Positions 1-8,849 of a DNA stretch of 64,000 nt are shown piece by piece. Numbering within the stretch: position 1 is the stretch's first letter; the number at the start of each line of letters is the position of its first letter. A model generated the notes under the pieces. That model was given only the letters and a program-made list of their open reading frames with translations, ran no database searches and was not told where the DNA came from. Location: positions 51,324 to 115,323 of the forward strand of contig JAERSO010000132.1 in the NCBI GenBank assembly GCA_016845585.1, written 5' to 3'. A program made the translations under genes and the position numbers. The DNA comes from Acidimicrobiaceae bacterium. GTDB lineage: Bacteria; Actinomycetota; Acidimicrobiia; Acidimicrobiales; Aldehydirespiratoraceae.

Positions 1-404
1 TCCAGCACTACGACGACGACCTTCCTCGTGACTCCGACGGCTGGGAGTACGTCGACGAGCTGCAGCGGGCCGAAGGCGAGCCGCTGGTTCACAAGGCATA
101 CGGCGACTCCTTCGAGGCGACCGAACTCGAGTCGATCCTGGCCGATCGCGACGTGGGCCACGTGCTCGTCACCGGCGCACAGACGGACTACTGCATCCGC
201 GCCACGCTTCACGGTGCAGTGACCCGCGGCTACAACGCGACGCTGGTATCCGATGCACACACCACCGACGACCTCCATCCGATGGGTCTCGATCTGGCGG
301 CAGCCGACGTGATCGCTCACACCAACATGTACTGGCGGGGCGCCGCGGCTCCCGGCCGCCGTGGGGGACTCATCACTGCCGCGGAGCTCGACTTCCCGGA
401 CTGA
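1..404 (+). CDS. Isochorismatase-family cysteine hydrolase, 5' end outside the window
   Basis: The reading frame is open from position 3 to the stop at 402-404, so the N-terminal part (with the first catalytic Asp) is missing. The visible part has the family's catalytic Lys in HKAYGDSF and the nucleophilic Cys in TDYCIRAT, preceded by VTGAQ, the usual location of the non-proline cis peptide. Family members hydrolyse amides or vinyl ethers (nicotinamidase, isochorismatase, carbamoyl hydrolases); the substrate cannot be told from this fragment. It converges with the methyltransferase at 412 with seven bases between. Confidence 0.85.
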   Translation, partial: QHYDDDLPRDSDGWEYVDELQRAEGEPLVHKAYGDSFEATELESILADRDVGHVLVTGAQTDYCIRATLHGAVTRGYNATLVSDAHTTDDLHPMGLDLAAADVIAHTNMYWRGAAAPGRRGGLITAAELDFPD

Positions 405-411
405 AACGGAG

Positions 412-1149
412 CTACGGCTTGCGCCACACGCTCACGTGCGAAGGACTCTCGCCGGTGAACTCGGAGCGGTCCCAATCCGCCCATCGGTGCTCCAGTGTCA
501 TGCCGGCGATCCGGGCCATGAGATCGAGCTCGGCCGGCCAGACGTAGCGAAACGGCGCCGTGAACTCCGAGAAGGTGCGGTCGTCGATTCGTCGGAAGTG
601 CCGTGAACGGGAGATCTGCTTGTGCGTGCGGTCGATGAAGTCGTCGACACCGACATAGTCCTCGTCGAGTCCGAAGACCCGACCCGGGGCTCCGGGAGGA
701 AGCTCACGAAGGTTCGGCACGAGATTCTCGATCACGAAGCGTCCACCGGGTCGAAGGTGGCGAGCCGCATTCTCGAAGCATGCGACCTGCTCGTCCTGGG
801 TGATCAGGTTCGTGATGGTGTTGTACACGAGGTAGACGAGCGCGAAGTTGCCGTCGACGATGGTCGTCGCCATGTCTCCGACCACCGTGTCGATGGTCGC
901 TGACCCATCTTTGGCGTCGAACTCGGCGAGCATGTCGACGGAGAGCTCGATGCCTGCGACCTCCACACCGGCAGCGGCGAGGGGGAGCGCGATCCGACCG
1001 GTGCCGATGGCGAACTCCAGCGCCCTTCCGCCCACGGCCAGCTCGGCCAGACAGGCCGCAGTGGCATCGACCACCGCCGGCCGCGACCGCTCGCCATGGA
1101 CACGGTCGTAACGGCGGGCGATCTCACCGGTGAAGCGATTCTCAGGCAC
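412..1149 (-). CDS. Class I SAM-dependent methyltransferase
   Basis: About 245 residues with a Rossmann SAM-binding core: motif I reads LEFAIGTGRIALPLA, followed by an acidic residue at the end of strand 2 (GIELS), VVGDM, and the LRPGGRFVIEN segment typical of motif III. The frame is open to 1191, but the first canonical start is the GTG at 1149, just before PENRFTGEIARRYD. Substrate unknown. The next gene upstream is the divergent exporter at 1230; only 80 bases separate them, so a shared promoter region is likely. Confidence 0.8.
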   Translation of the reverse strand: MPENRFTGEIARRYDRVHGERSRPAVVDATAACLAELAVGGRALEFAIGTGRIALPLAAAGVEVAGIELSVDMLAEFDAKDGSATIDTVVGDMATTIVDGNFALVYLVYNTITNLITQDEQVACFENAARHLRPGGRFVIENLVPNLRELPPGAPGRVFGLDEDYVGVDDFIDRTHKQISRSRHFRRIDDRTFSEFTAPFRYVWPAELDLMARIAGMTLEHRWADWDRSEFTGESPSHVSVWRKP

Positions 1150-1229
1150 GAGGAGCGAGCCTTGCCCACGTGCACGCGGAGAACAAGCCAATTCAGCTCC
1201 CCTGATCCAACGCGGCTACGAAAGGGGGC

Positions 1230-2624
1230 GTGACGGTCACGGGGGAGCACAACGACGTCGGGCGACGAGCATGGCTCGCACTTGCCGTGCTGGCCGGAAC
1301 GTTCGGCATCGTGATGGTGAGCGTCAGCGTCATGAACGTGGCCTTCGACGCGCTCGCCGACGAGTTCACCGGCACCTCCGAAGCCTCACTCAGCTGGGTC
1401 ATCACCGGCTACACCACGATGACGGCCGCGCTGCTGATCCCGGCCGGCCGCTACGCCGACACCTACGGCCGCCGCCGGGTCTTCATCATCGGCCTGACCG
1501 TCTACACCGTGTCGTCGATCCTCGGCGGGCTCGGTTGGTCACCGCTCGCCGTGATCCTCGGGCGAGTCGGACAGGGCGCTGGTTCTGCGCTCGTCACGCC
1601 GACCTCGATGTCTCTCATCCTCAGCATCTTCCCGTCCACCATGCGATCGACCGTCATCGGAATCTGGGGATCAGTGGGCGCGGTCGCGGCTGCCGGTGGC
1701 CCGGCACTCGGCGGGCTCGTCGTGGACCATCTCGGTTGGCGCTGGATCTTCTGGCTCAACATCCCACTCTGTCTGCTGGCATGGGTCGCCGCCACGATTT
1801 GGCTCGATGAGCACGTGGAGGAAAGCGCTGACGGCACGCCGGATCCGCTCGGGATCGTGATCAGCGCCGGCGCGGTCGGCCTTCTCGCGCTCGGGCTGAC
1901 CCAGAGCGGCGACTGGGGTTGGGGCGACTTCGGGACCATCTCGACACTGCTTGCCGGAGCAGCCCTCGCAGTGGTCCTGATCCCTCGGTGCCGGCGCCAC
2001 CCGGTCCCCGTACTCGACCTGGGCTTGTTCAGGCTTCGATCATTCGCCCTCGGCAACGTCGTCACCCTCGTCTTCAATCTCGCCTTCTCCGCAATGATTC
2101 TCAACAATGTGTTGTTCCTCATCCGGGTGTGGGACTACAGCGCTGCCGGCGCCGGGTTCGGCATCAGTCCGAGCCCGCTGAGCGCGGCGATCACCGCCCA
2201 GGTGTCGGGACGCCTGGCCGACCGCCACGGGACACGAGCCCTCATCCTTCCCGGGATCGCGATGGTCACGGCCGGTTTCGTCTACCTCACCTTCGGAGTC
2301 GGTACGGAGCCGACCTACTGGACGCGATGGTTCCCCGCCGCGCTCGTCTTCGGAAGCGGCGTCGGGATGGCCTTCGCCAACCTGTCGAGCGTCTCGGTCT
2401 CCGATGCACCACCCAGCCGGTTGGCGATCGCGAGCGCGACCAATGGATCGTTCCGTGCGGTGGGCACCGCACTCGGCCCGGCGATCGTCATCGGCACGAT
2501 CGGCGGCGCGACCGGCGCCGCCGCGGCCAGCCGGTTCGACACCGTCTGGCTCATCGCGGCCGCCTTCGGCGTCGCGGCCTTCGTGCTCGCGCTCCGTCTC
2601 CCCACCGACGACGCGCACCGCTGA
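1230..2624 (+). CDS. MFS transporter, DHA2 (EmrB/QacA-like) drug exporter family
   Basis: A 464-residue polytopic membrane protein. The motif A-like loop GRYADTYGRRRVF lies between the second and third helices, and an antiporter-type motif C occurs at GGPALGG, followed by the WRWIFWLNIP segment characteristic of 14-helix DHA2 proteins. The GTG start at 1230 is preceded directly by the purine-rich ribosome site AAAGGGGG. It probably exports a small molecule by proton antiport; substrate not predictable. The divergent methyltransferase suggests, but does not prove, a resistance or modification pair. Confidence 0.85.
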   Translation: MTVTGEHNDVGRRAWLALAVLAGTFGIVMVSVSVMNVAFDALADEFTGTSEASLSWVITGYTTMTAALLIPAGRYADTYGRRRVFIIGLTVYTVSSILGGLGWSPLAVILGRVGQGAGSALVTPTSMSLILSIFPSTMRSTVIGIWGSVGAVAAAGGPALGGLVVDHLGWRWIFWLNIPLCLLAWVAATIWLDEHVEESADGTPDPLGIVISAGAVGLLALGLTQSGDWGWGDFGTISTLLAGAALAVVLIPRCRRHPVPVLDLGLFRLRSFALGNVVTLVFNLAFSAMILNNVLFLIRVWDYSAAGAGFGISPSPLSAAITAQVSGRLADRHGTRALILPGIAMVTAGFVYLTFGVGTEPTYWTRWFPAALVFGSGVGMAFANLSSVSVSDAPPSRLAIASATNGSFRAVGTALGPAIVIGTIGGATGAAAASRFDTVWLIAAAFGVAAFVLALRLPTDDAHR

Positions 2625-2673
2625 CACCGCGTGCACTTGCCGACTGAGCGCGGTCGTTGGTCAATGGTGTCAT

Positions 2674-3009
2674 GCCACGAGGAAGCGCTATCCCGGATCA
2701 TCTGACGCCCTCGAGCGCTATCGAGCCATCGTCGACCGCCACACTGAGGCCGACGTGCTCGGCGCGAAGAACCCCTACACCTCGCGCAACGGCTGGATGA
2801 CGAGCTTCCTCGACCCCGTCGGACTCGTGTGTCTCCGCATATCCGCGGAGGACCGTGAGTCGGTGATCGCATCCGGAGGCGCGGCGGTGATGCAGTACGG
2901 GCGCAACATGCCGGACTTCGTGAGCCTGCCCGAGGGGTTATCCGATGCCGACCTCGACCAACTCTTCGCCCGGAGCTGGGATCACGCCGGCGGCCTCGAA
3001 CCGAAGTAA
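2674..3009 (+). CDS. Small TfoX N-terminal-domain-like protein, start unclear
   Basis: The translated segment LERYRAIV ... KNPYTSRNGWMTSFL ... VCLRISAEDRE ... QYGRNMPDFVSLP resembles the compact TfoX/Sxy N-terminal domain, a small alpha/beta fold of unknown biochemical role. Homology-like sequence begins near 2698. No ATG, GTG or TTG precedes it in this frame before running into the exporter; the first in-frame GTG (2755) would remove helix 1. An ATG at 2672 lies one base out of frame, so a single-base indel near 2680 may separate the true start from the body. It converges with the VOC gene. Confidence 0.55.
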   Translation, partial: ATRKRYPGSSDALERYRAIVDRHTEADVLGAKNPYTSRNGWMTSFLDPVGLVCLRISAEDRESVIASGGAAVMQYGRNMPDFVSLPEGLSDADLDQLFARSWDHAGGLEPK

Positions 3010-3010
3010 C

Positions 3011-3565
3011 TCAGCCCTCGGACCCGTCGAGGACCGCCGTGAACTCGGCGCGCCACTGCTCCATCGGCTTGAACTCCGGTTTCCCCTCGATGTCGGCACG
3101 TGTTGCGGCTTCGATCTCGTCATCGCTCTGTGAGAGATCCAGACCCTCGAGGTACGGCTGAGCGACGTGGAAAGGGGAATCCACGAAACACTCGAGTCCG
3201 TTGCCCTCTGGATCGGTGAAGTAGAGAGACCACGCGTTGCCGTGGGACACCTGGGCCACACCCTCGACACCCGCCCTCTCGAGGTCGGCCTGGATGGCGC
3301 GGAGGTCATCGATCGAGCCGGTGCGAAACGCCAGGTGGTCGACGAACATGAACTGGGGGTCAGTTGCCTCGATGCCCTGGATGAAAACGATCTGATGGTG
3401 TTCATTCGGATCCTGCGAGACGAACGCGAGCTCAGCGTCACCGGCCATCCCGCGATTGGTGACCTGGAACCCGAGGACGTCGCAGTAGAAGGCGAGCATC
3501 GGTTCGAGATCACGAACCAGGCGTGTCGTGTGGGCGAACCGGAGACGTGAGCTGAAGGAGGCCAT
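3011..3565 (-). CDS. VOC superfamily (glyoxalase/bleomycin-resistance-like) protein
   Basis: About 184 residues. One VOC module is visible: RFAHTTRLVRDLEPMLAFYCDVLGF at the start, VDHLAFR in the middle and the metal-ligand-like YFTDPEGNGLECFV at the end. The frame extends to 3631, but the ATG at 3565 begins the recognisable fold and has a GGAG-type ribosome site just upstream. VOC enzymes are metal-dependent dioxygenases, lyases or isomerases; no specific reaction can be assigned. It diverges from the ArsR gene across a 123-base AT-richer interval that holds a palindrome. Confidence 0.8.
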   Translation of the reverse strand: MASFSSRLRFAHTTRLVRDLEPMLAFYCDVLGFQVTNRGMAGDAELAFVSQDPNEHHQIVFIQGIEATDPQFMFVDHLAFRTGSIDDLRAIQADLERAGVEGVAQVSHGNAWSLYFTDPEGNGLECFVDSPFHVAQPYLEGLDLSQSDDEIEAATRADIEGKPEFKPMEQWRAEFTAVLDGSEG

Positions 3566-3654
3566 GGGCAGATCTTCGCCGTTTCGTCCGAACCACACAA
3601 ACGTCGCAATCGAGTACTTGACCGTCAGCACGCTTGCTTGTATTTCACTGTCCT

Positions 3655-3680
3655 GTTAATTAACAATTCCGTGAAACAGG
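3655..3680. promoter_or_regulatory. Palindromic operator candidate between VOC and ArsR genes
   Basis: GTTAATTAAC at 3655-3664 is a perfect 10-bp palindrome in otherwise GC-rich DNA. It is nested in a wider inverted repeat, CCTGTT (3652-3657) and AACAGG (3675-3680). It lies 9-34 bases upstream of the ArsR start, the usual place for an ArsR autoregulatory operator. Binding is inferred. Confidence 0.45.
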
Positions 3681-3688
3681 GAGGACCA

Positions 3689-4042
3689 ATGAGCGCTGTA
3701 CTCGAAGACGACCGACTCACCGAGACCTTCGCGGCACTTGCCAACCCCACCCGGCGAGCGATCCTCGCCCGCCTCGCCGAGGGCGAGGCGAACGTGAACG
3801 ACCTGGCCGAGCCATTCGCCATGACGCTCCCCGCCATCTCGCGACACCTCAAAGTCCTCGAACGTGCGGGTCTGGTCACGCGGGGTCAACGTGCCCAGTT
3901 CCGTCCCTGTGTCCTCAATGCCGAGCCGCTCGAAGAGGTGGCCTCATGGGCCGAGCAGTACCGCCACGCGTGGGACGACCGATTCGACCGCATGGCCGAC
4001 TATCTCCACCAGATCCAAACCGACGAAAGAGAACAGACATGA
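3689..4042 (+). CDS. ArsR-family winged-helix transcriptional regulator
   Basis: A 117-residue protein with the classic ArsR wHTH: FAALANPTRRAILARLAEGE, then the recognition helix region MTLPAISRHLKVLERAGLV and the wing. No metal-binding Cys pair is seen (the ELCVCDL motif is absent), fitting the subgroup that partners with AHSA1/SRPBCC proteins. ATG 3689 has an AGGGAGGA ribosome site six bases upstream; an upstream in-frame ATG at 3638 lies inside the palindrome region and is less likely. The stop overlaps the next start as ATGA, indicating translational coupling. Confidence 0.9.
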   Translation: MSAVLEDDRLTETFAALANPTRRAILARLAEGEANVNDLAEPFAMTLPAISRHLKVLERAGLVTRGQRAQFRPCVLNAEPLEEVASWAEQYRHAWDDRFDRMADYLHQIQTDEREQT

Positions 4043-4518
4043 CCGACACTCAATCCGTGGTGATCGAACGCACTTTCGATGCTTCCGCGTCCACCGTCTG
4101 GCAGATGTGGGCTGATCCCGAGCACTTTGCCGGTTGGTACGGCCCGGGAGGCGCCGCCATCCCGGTCGCCAAGATGGACGTGCGCGTCGGCGGCAGCCGG
4201 CTCATCTGCATGGAAATGCAAGCGCCCAACGGTCCGATGCAGATGTGGTTCGCCGGCGAGTTCACCGAAGTGGTCGAGAATCGGCGGTTGGTCTACACCG
4301 ACGCCCTGTCCGATAGCGAAGGCAACATCCTCCCGCCCGAGCAGTCCAGCATGCCCGAGGGCCATCCCGCCGTCACAACGGTGATCGTCGAACTCGAGGA
4401 CCTCGGTGGGTCGACCAGGATGACGATGACGCATGAGGGCGTCCCCGCCGACTCCCCGGGAGCTATGGGTTGGAACATGGCCCTCGACAAGCTCGTCGAC
4501 TACGTGGCCACCGTCTGA
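4039..4518 (+). CDS. AHSA1/SRPBCC (START-like) domain protein
   Basis: A 159-residue single-domain protein. It begins with IERTFDASASTVWQMWADPEHFAGWYGP, the hallmark of the AHSA1 hydrophobic-ligand-binding fold, and ends with the helix MGWNMALDKLVDYVA. Such ArsR-AHSA1 operons are widespread; the AHSA1 partner is thought to bind a small hydrophobic ligand or act in stress response, but its job here is unknown. The ATG overlaps the ArsR stop by four bases. Confidence 0.88.
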   Translation: MTDTQSVVIERTFDASASTVWQMWADPEHFAGWYGPGGAAIPVAKMDVRVGGSRLICMEMQAPNGPMQMWFAGEFTEVVENRRLVYTDALSDSEGNILPPEQSSMPEGHPAVTTVIVELEDLGGSTRMTMTHEGVPADSPGAMGWNMALDKLVDYVATV

Positions 4519-4528
4519 GAATGCCCGT

Positions 4529-4977
4529 CTACCACACGCTGGGGTCAGACCCCAGTGTGCGGTAGGGCTCGAGGGCGGACGGCCCGGGGAGGGCGATGGC
4601 GGCAGTGGCGGCGCGAACGGCAAGCGCCTTCACGGCTGCCGGGTTCATGAGCCGCCCGTCCGCTTCGCGGTAGACCTCGGTGAAGGCCGCGATGCGCACG
4701 AGCGGCTCGACATCGCCGTTGCGCGCCGCGATGATTCCGAGCCATTCGGCGGAGGACGAGAACATGACCCGGCTCCCCTCCACCGATTCGGCGAACTCGA
4801 CCGCCCGCACGAAGTTGTTCACCGCGAGTGCTTCATCGCCCTGGTCGATTGCCATTCGACTGCGAAAGATCCGTGCCAGGCCACTGAGGATCGGGTCGCC
4901 ATAGCTCTCGGCCAACGACACGCCGCGTTCGCACAACAACACGGCACGGTCGATCTGGCCCCGGTGCTCCTCGATCC
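4529..4977 (-). pseudogene. Remnant of a TPR-containing protein (C-terminal fragment)
   Basis: The reverse-strand frame reads like the tail of a large TPR/helical-repeat protein of the LuxR- or adenylate-cyclase-associated type: RAVLLCERGVSLAESYGD, ALAVNNFVRAVEFAESV, WLGIIAARNGDVEPLVRIAAF. Upstream of about 4977 the frame stays open but the sequence there is the antisense of the forward-strand metallophosphoesterase remnant. The last residues come from the REP-like palindrome. It is therefore a fragment about 140 codons long, cut at both ends, with no start. Confidence 0.55.
4530..4564. repeat. REP-like palindrome, copy 1 (core CTGGGGTCAGACCCCAG)
   Basis: Fifteen-base arms (4530-4544 and 4550-4564) pair with one mismatch and one G-U, around loop TCAGA. 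The same core with loop ACAGA recurs at 23441-23473. There is no T-run after this copy, so it is not a typical terminator. It supplies the last codons and stop (4529-4531) of the reverse-strand TPR remnant. Confidence 0.75.
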
Positions 4978-7149
4978 GACGCACCGGAGCTACTGGGCCG
5001 TCGACATGGCGCTCGACGCAGAGGTCGACCGGGCGCAGCTGGAGTACTTCGAGAACTGCGGCGCCGTGACGGGCGAGCCGGTCGTGTTGTTCGTGGCCGC
5101 CCCGCTGTGGACCTACGCCGAACACCGGGGTGAGCAGCTCTACCGATTCGAGCGCGCGGCGATTCACGACAAGGGCCTCACCTTGGTGCTCGTGATGTCC
5201 GGCGATCGGCACTACTACATTCGGCGCGAGTCGAGCCTGCCGGCGGAGACCGGTGGCCGGCGGGTTGACGCTCCACCCCGGATCACGGCCGGACTCGGTG
5301 GCGCGTACAGGCACCCGCCCCATCTGGGGAAGACCGTGCCGATGCTCTGGGAAGCCGAATCGGATCGACACGGCGCCTCGCGGCGCACGCTCCCCTACGT
5401 GGCCGCGCAGTTGCCCGGAGGGACGCCGTTCGAGCGGACCCGCCTCCGTCGAGAAGAGTCTCCTCCCCCCGAGGTCTCGTACCCGACCGAGCGACAGAGC
5501 CGCCGCTTGGTGGGTCTGCGCCACAGCTTCGTGGCGTGGTGGCGTTGGAATCGCAGTTTCACCGTGCTCCCATTCGTGATCTGTCTCATGGCGGCGACCA
5601 CCACATTGCAGACCAGCGACTTCTGGCGTCAGGACGCCGACTTCTCCGAGACGACCTTCCTCCAGCTCGGTGCCTTCTTCGCGATCAGCTTCAACCTCCT
5701 GATCATCCTGCTCCTGTTCGGAGTGGCCGCTGTGGCGTCGGCCCCGGATCCGGCCGCCCGGTTTCAGCGGACTCAACGCTGGTCGTGGACTGTGCTCCAT
5801 TGGGCGGCGCTGTCGGGTGCGCTCTGGGGTACGACCTGGTTGGCGCAGAAGGTGGCCAAGGGGCACATCAAGCTGCGGGGTGTCCTCGGCTTCTTCCGCC
5901 AAGTCTTGATGACGCCCTTCCGTCGCTGGGCCGAGATCCGGCTCGATCATGTGTCGCTGGGCCGCCGGCTGGAGATCGTCATCGGCGAGGTGGTCGCGGT
6001 GCTCGCGTTCATCGCGCTGCTGATCGGCGGCGGCTTCCTGCTCGCGTGGTGGGAGCAGAAGTTCGACGTCGGGACGTTCCGGGACTCCGTGGAGCTCGGT
6101 CCGTGGGCGATCCTCGAACTCGCTGCGCTGGCTGCAGCGGCCGCCTTCCTCGCCCGCGCAGTGAAAGGGACGCTCGGCCGATCGTCGGCGGGCTGCGCCG
6201 CCGGGCTCGTGTTTGGCACGTCACCCACATCCTGAAGGAGCCGGCGACCTACGCGGAGATCGACCTCGACGATTCGACGGCGGGAGCCGAGAGTCGCCGG
6301 ATATGGACCCTGGCGGCGTGGGTCGGACTCCTTCCAGCAGCCGCGGTGGTGTTTCTCGTCGAGCGGCTCGATGCAAGCCTTCTCCCTCGCGGGGAAGAGG
6401 CGACGACGAGCGACACGCTCAGCAACCTGGCCGGCGATCTCTGGCCCACCGCCCTCATCATCGTCATCACCGCCGTGGTGGCTCGGCTGCTCGTGACTTT
6501 TGTGGGCGACGTCGGCGAGTATGTGGCCGACGATCCGGATACGACCGCGGGCCGATTCCGCGCGCACATCCTCTCCAGCGTGCAGGGCCAGCTCCGAGCG
6601 CTCATCGAAGACCCCGCCTACGACACCGTGCATGTGGTGGCCCACTCGCTCGGCACGGTGGTCAGCTATGACGCCGTGAACCTCTTGCGCACCGAGGTCG
6701 AGCACCTGGCCGCCGGCGGGGCCGACCCTGACGGCGAATTCATGGAACGGCCGACGCACGACCGACTCGGCAGCCTGGTGACGATCGCCTGTCCCCTCGA
6801 TCACATCAGATACGCCCTGCGGCCCGACGGGACCGATGCCCGACCCGTGCAGCGGGAGATCCTCCAGCGTCGACGGTGATTGCGGACTCGGCGCGATCTC
6901 ACCGACTCGGGGAGGTTCAGCCTCGACGAGGAGTTCGCCACCGCTCGCCGGTCCGGCTACTACCCGTCCGAGCCCGCTGACTTTGCCTGGCTCAACATCA
7001 AGGCCGCCCTCGACCCGATGGGAACCGACCTCGTCGGCTATCACCCCGACGAACATCTCAAGGTCTGGGCCGGACTCATTCCGCTGAAGCCGCACGTCGG
7101 CGTGATGAAGGAGCCACGGACGTATGCCGCGCTCGTGCCCTACCTCTGA
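4978..7149 (+). pseudogene. Decayed metallophosphoesterase / membrane / alpha-beta-hydrolase gene
   Basis: Three pieces read in order. At 4978-5330 (frame 2) is the C-terminal half of a calcineurin-like phosphoesterase: RSYWAVDMALD, RAQLEYFENCG, and LVLVMSGDRHYY followed by ITAGLGGAY. A membrane region follows (hydrophobic stretches near 5560-5735 and 5985-6050). The frame ends in a stop at 6233-6235, but family-like sequence continues in frame 1 from about 6208 (WHVTHILKEPATYAEIDL) through more helices to a serine-hydrolase elbow VVAHSLGTVVSYD (about 6640), then an in-frame TGA at 6877-6879, then a plausible tail to 7149. The 5' end is missing, there is one frameshift near 6208 and one nonsense codon. 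It may be one fused gene or two adjacent ones. Confidence 0.55.
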
Positions 7150-8039
7150 GCGAGGACGAAGTCGATGTAGCGCTCGGTCGGGTCGAAGCCGAGTTGGTCG
7201 TCGAAGCCGTCGATGAAGTTCGAGTACGGATTGAAATCGAAGTAGGACGGACGGCCGGTGGCGGCGTCGAGGATGAACTCGACGCTGCCCACGTCGGCCC
7301 CCGCTGCGGTCATGAAACTCGCGGCATCGGCGGCAACGTGCTCGTCAGCCTCGACGAGGTGAAGTGCTGACTCCTCGGCACCACTGCCATCCACGGCGCA
7401 GTAATTGAACCCGTCGGTGGAAAGCGGTTGCGCCGTGACGTACAGGACCTCCGCGCCGAGCAGCTCATATCGGTACACGAGTCCGTCAGCGGACTCGATC
7501 ATGCGCTGGACGACACCGGTGCCGTCCACGCCGAGATCGACCGAACCAGCGGCGATCGCACCGGCAAGTTCCGCTGAGGTGTCGAAGCGCCGAATTCCGA
7601 CTCCTGAACCGCCGACATTCGGCTTGATCAGGACAGGAAATCCAATCGACTCTGCCGCGGCGACCGCGTCCGCGGGCCGCCCCACGACCACACCCGCGGG
7701 CGCATCCATGCCCAGCCGAGCGAACAGCGCGCCCTGGAGCGCCTTCGAACTCCCGAGCCGATGGGTTGCTGCGCCATTGATGACCGGTTGGCCACGCAGT
7801 TCGAGCCACGCCAGGAGTTGCCCGGTCGCGGCGACCACCGACGGCCCCCGCCCCGTAGATGGCATCGAGTTCACACGGTTCACCCAGATGTCGACCACCG
7901 GCGGCACATCGTCTGTGCGCCACCGGTGCATTCCCACATCCACCGTAAGGACGTGAACGCCTCGGTCCCGGATCGCCTCGACGATGTGTTGTGTCCAGGT
8001 CGGGTGTTCGTAGATGAACCCGATCGTGGTCTCGGCCAT
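7140..8039 (-). CDS. ATP-grasp family ligase (RimK/D-Ala-D-Ala-ligase-like)
   Basis: A 299-residue protein. The central ATP-grasp fold is visible: the substrate-side N-domain (IGFIYEHPTWTQHIVEAIRDRG), the Lys-containing FPVLIKPNVGGSGVGIRRF glycine loop, and the C-terminal metal-binding EFILDAATGRPSYFDFNPYSNF, with an Asn as in RimK-like enzymes. Such enzymes join a carboxylate to an amine or thiol using ATP. ATG 8039 is chosen over an in-frame TTG at 8045. It lies nine bases downstream of the EAL gene on the same strand, so the two form an operon. Its end overlaps the forward remnant by ten bases. Confidence 0.8.
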   Translation of the reverse strand: MAETTIGFIYEHPTWTQHIVEAIRDRGVHVLTVDVGMHRWRTDDVPPVVDIWVNRVNSMPSTGRGPSVVAATGQLLAWLELRGQPVINGAATHRLGSSKALQGALFARLGMDAPAGVVVGRPADAVAAAESIGFPVLIKPNVGGSGVGIRRFDTSAELAGAIAAGSVDLGVDGTGVVQRMIESADGLVYRYELLGAEVLYVTAQPLSTDGFNYCAVDGSGAEESALHLVEADEHVAADAASFMTAAGADVGSVEFILDAATGRPSYFDFNPYSNFIDGFDDQLGFDPTERYIDFVLAQR

Positions 8040-8048
8040 CGCCAAGGT

Positions 8049-8849
8049 CTAGCGCTCGACGTGCGCCGCCGCGGTGTTGGTGTACTCGCGGTCGAACGCC
8101 TCGAGGGCCAGATCGAGCGGTTGCGGCCTGGCGAAGAGGTAGCCCTGCCCGAAGTGGAACCCGGCGCGCGTCATCGCCGCACACTCGTCCTCGGTCTCGA
8201 TCTCTTCGGCGATGGCGTTCATGCCGGACCCTGCCGCGAGGGATGCGATGCCGGCAGCCAACTCCTTGGCCCCCGACCGCACCAACGACTGGGTCATCAC
8301 CCGATCCACCTTCAGATGGCTGAACGGCATCGAGAGGAGCTGCTCCATCGAGCTGTATCCGGTGCCAAAATCGTCGATGGCCAACCCGACGCCGATCGAG
8401 CGGAGTCCCTGTGCAGTCTCGGCCCAAACGGTCGAATCCGACAGATACTGCGACTCGGTGATCTCGGCCACGAGCCCTCCGCCCGGCACGTCGGCGGCGG
8501 TCAATCGGGCTTGGACCTCGGCGGGAAGCCGGCGGTCGAAGAGGTGACGAGCGGACAGGTTGACAGACACGAACACCGATCGGTGCCGTAGCGCGTAGCC
8601 GGCGAGTGCCTCCACGGCGTGGTCGATCATCAGTAAGCCGAGGGCCGGTCCGCGACCCTGGGCCTCGACCACGGGAACGAAGTCGTTGGGCATGACCATC
8701 GTGCCATCGGCCTGAGGCCACCGGGCGAGCAGTTCGAAGCCAACCGTTCGTCGGGTGGCGAGATCGACGATCGGTTGAGCCCACGGCACGATCTCACGGT
8801 TCTCGAGGGCCGCCTCGAAGACGTCATCTGGCACGTTCCCGGCGAACAC
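8049..8849 (-). CDS. Stand-alone EAL-domain protein (c-di-GMP phosphodiesterase-like)
   Basis: A 266-residue EAL domain with no other module. Signature motifs are modified: FELLARW for EALxR, NLSARHLF, AEITESQY, IDDFGTGYSS (conserved metal and loop-6 region), LKVDR, AEEIETEDE and QGYLFARP. Most catalytic positions are kept, so activity is likely but not certain. The GTG at 8849 is the only plausible start; EAL-like sequence begins almost immediately (VFEAALENREI). The 5' end overlaps a forward-strand SnoaL-like remnant, which hints that this gene lost an N-terminal part. First gene of an operon with the ATP-grasp gene. Confidence 0.85.
   Translation of the reverse strand: MFAGNVPDDVFEAALENREIVPWAQPIVDLATRRTVGFELLARWPQADGTMVMPNDFVPVVEAQGRGPALGLLMIDHAVEALAGYALRHRSVFVSVNLSARHLFDRRLPAEVQARLTAADVPGGGLVAEITESQYLSDSTVWAETAQGLRSIGVGLAIDDFGTGYSSMEQLLSMPFSHLKVDRVMTQSLVRSGAKELAAGIASLAAGSGMNAIAEEIETEDECAAMTRAGFHFGQGYLFARPQPLDLALEAFDREYTNTAAAHVER

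Noticed and set aside
4530..4564. Palindrome as an intrinsic terminator for the AHSA1 gene
   Set aside because: Position fits (12 bases after the stop), but no T-run follows on either strand, so I list it as a REP-like repeat; a rho-aided stop remains possible.
6877..6879. In-frame TGA in the hydrolase remnant as a second selenocysteine codon
   Set aside because: No Cys or redox motif around it, no SECIS-like stem within 40 bases downstream, and the same gene already carries a frameshift.
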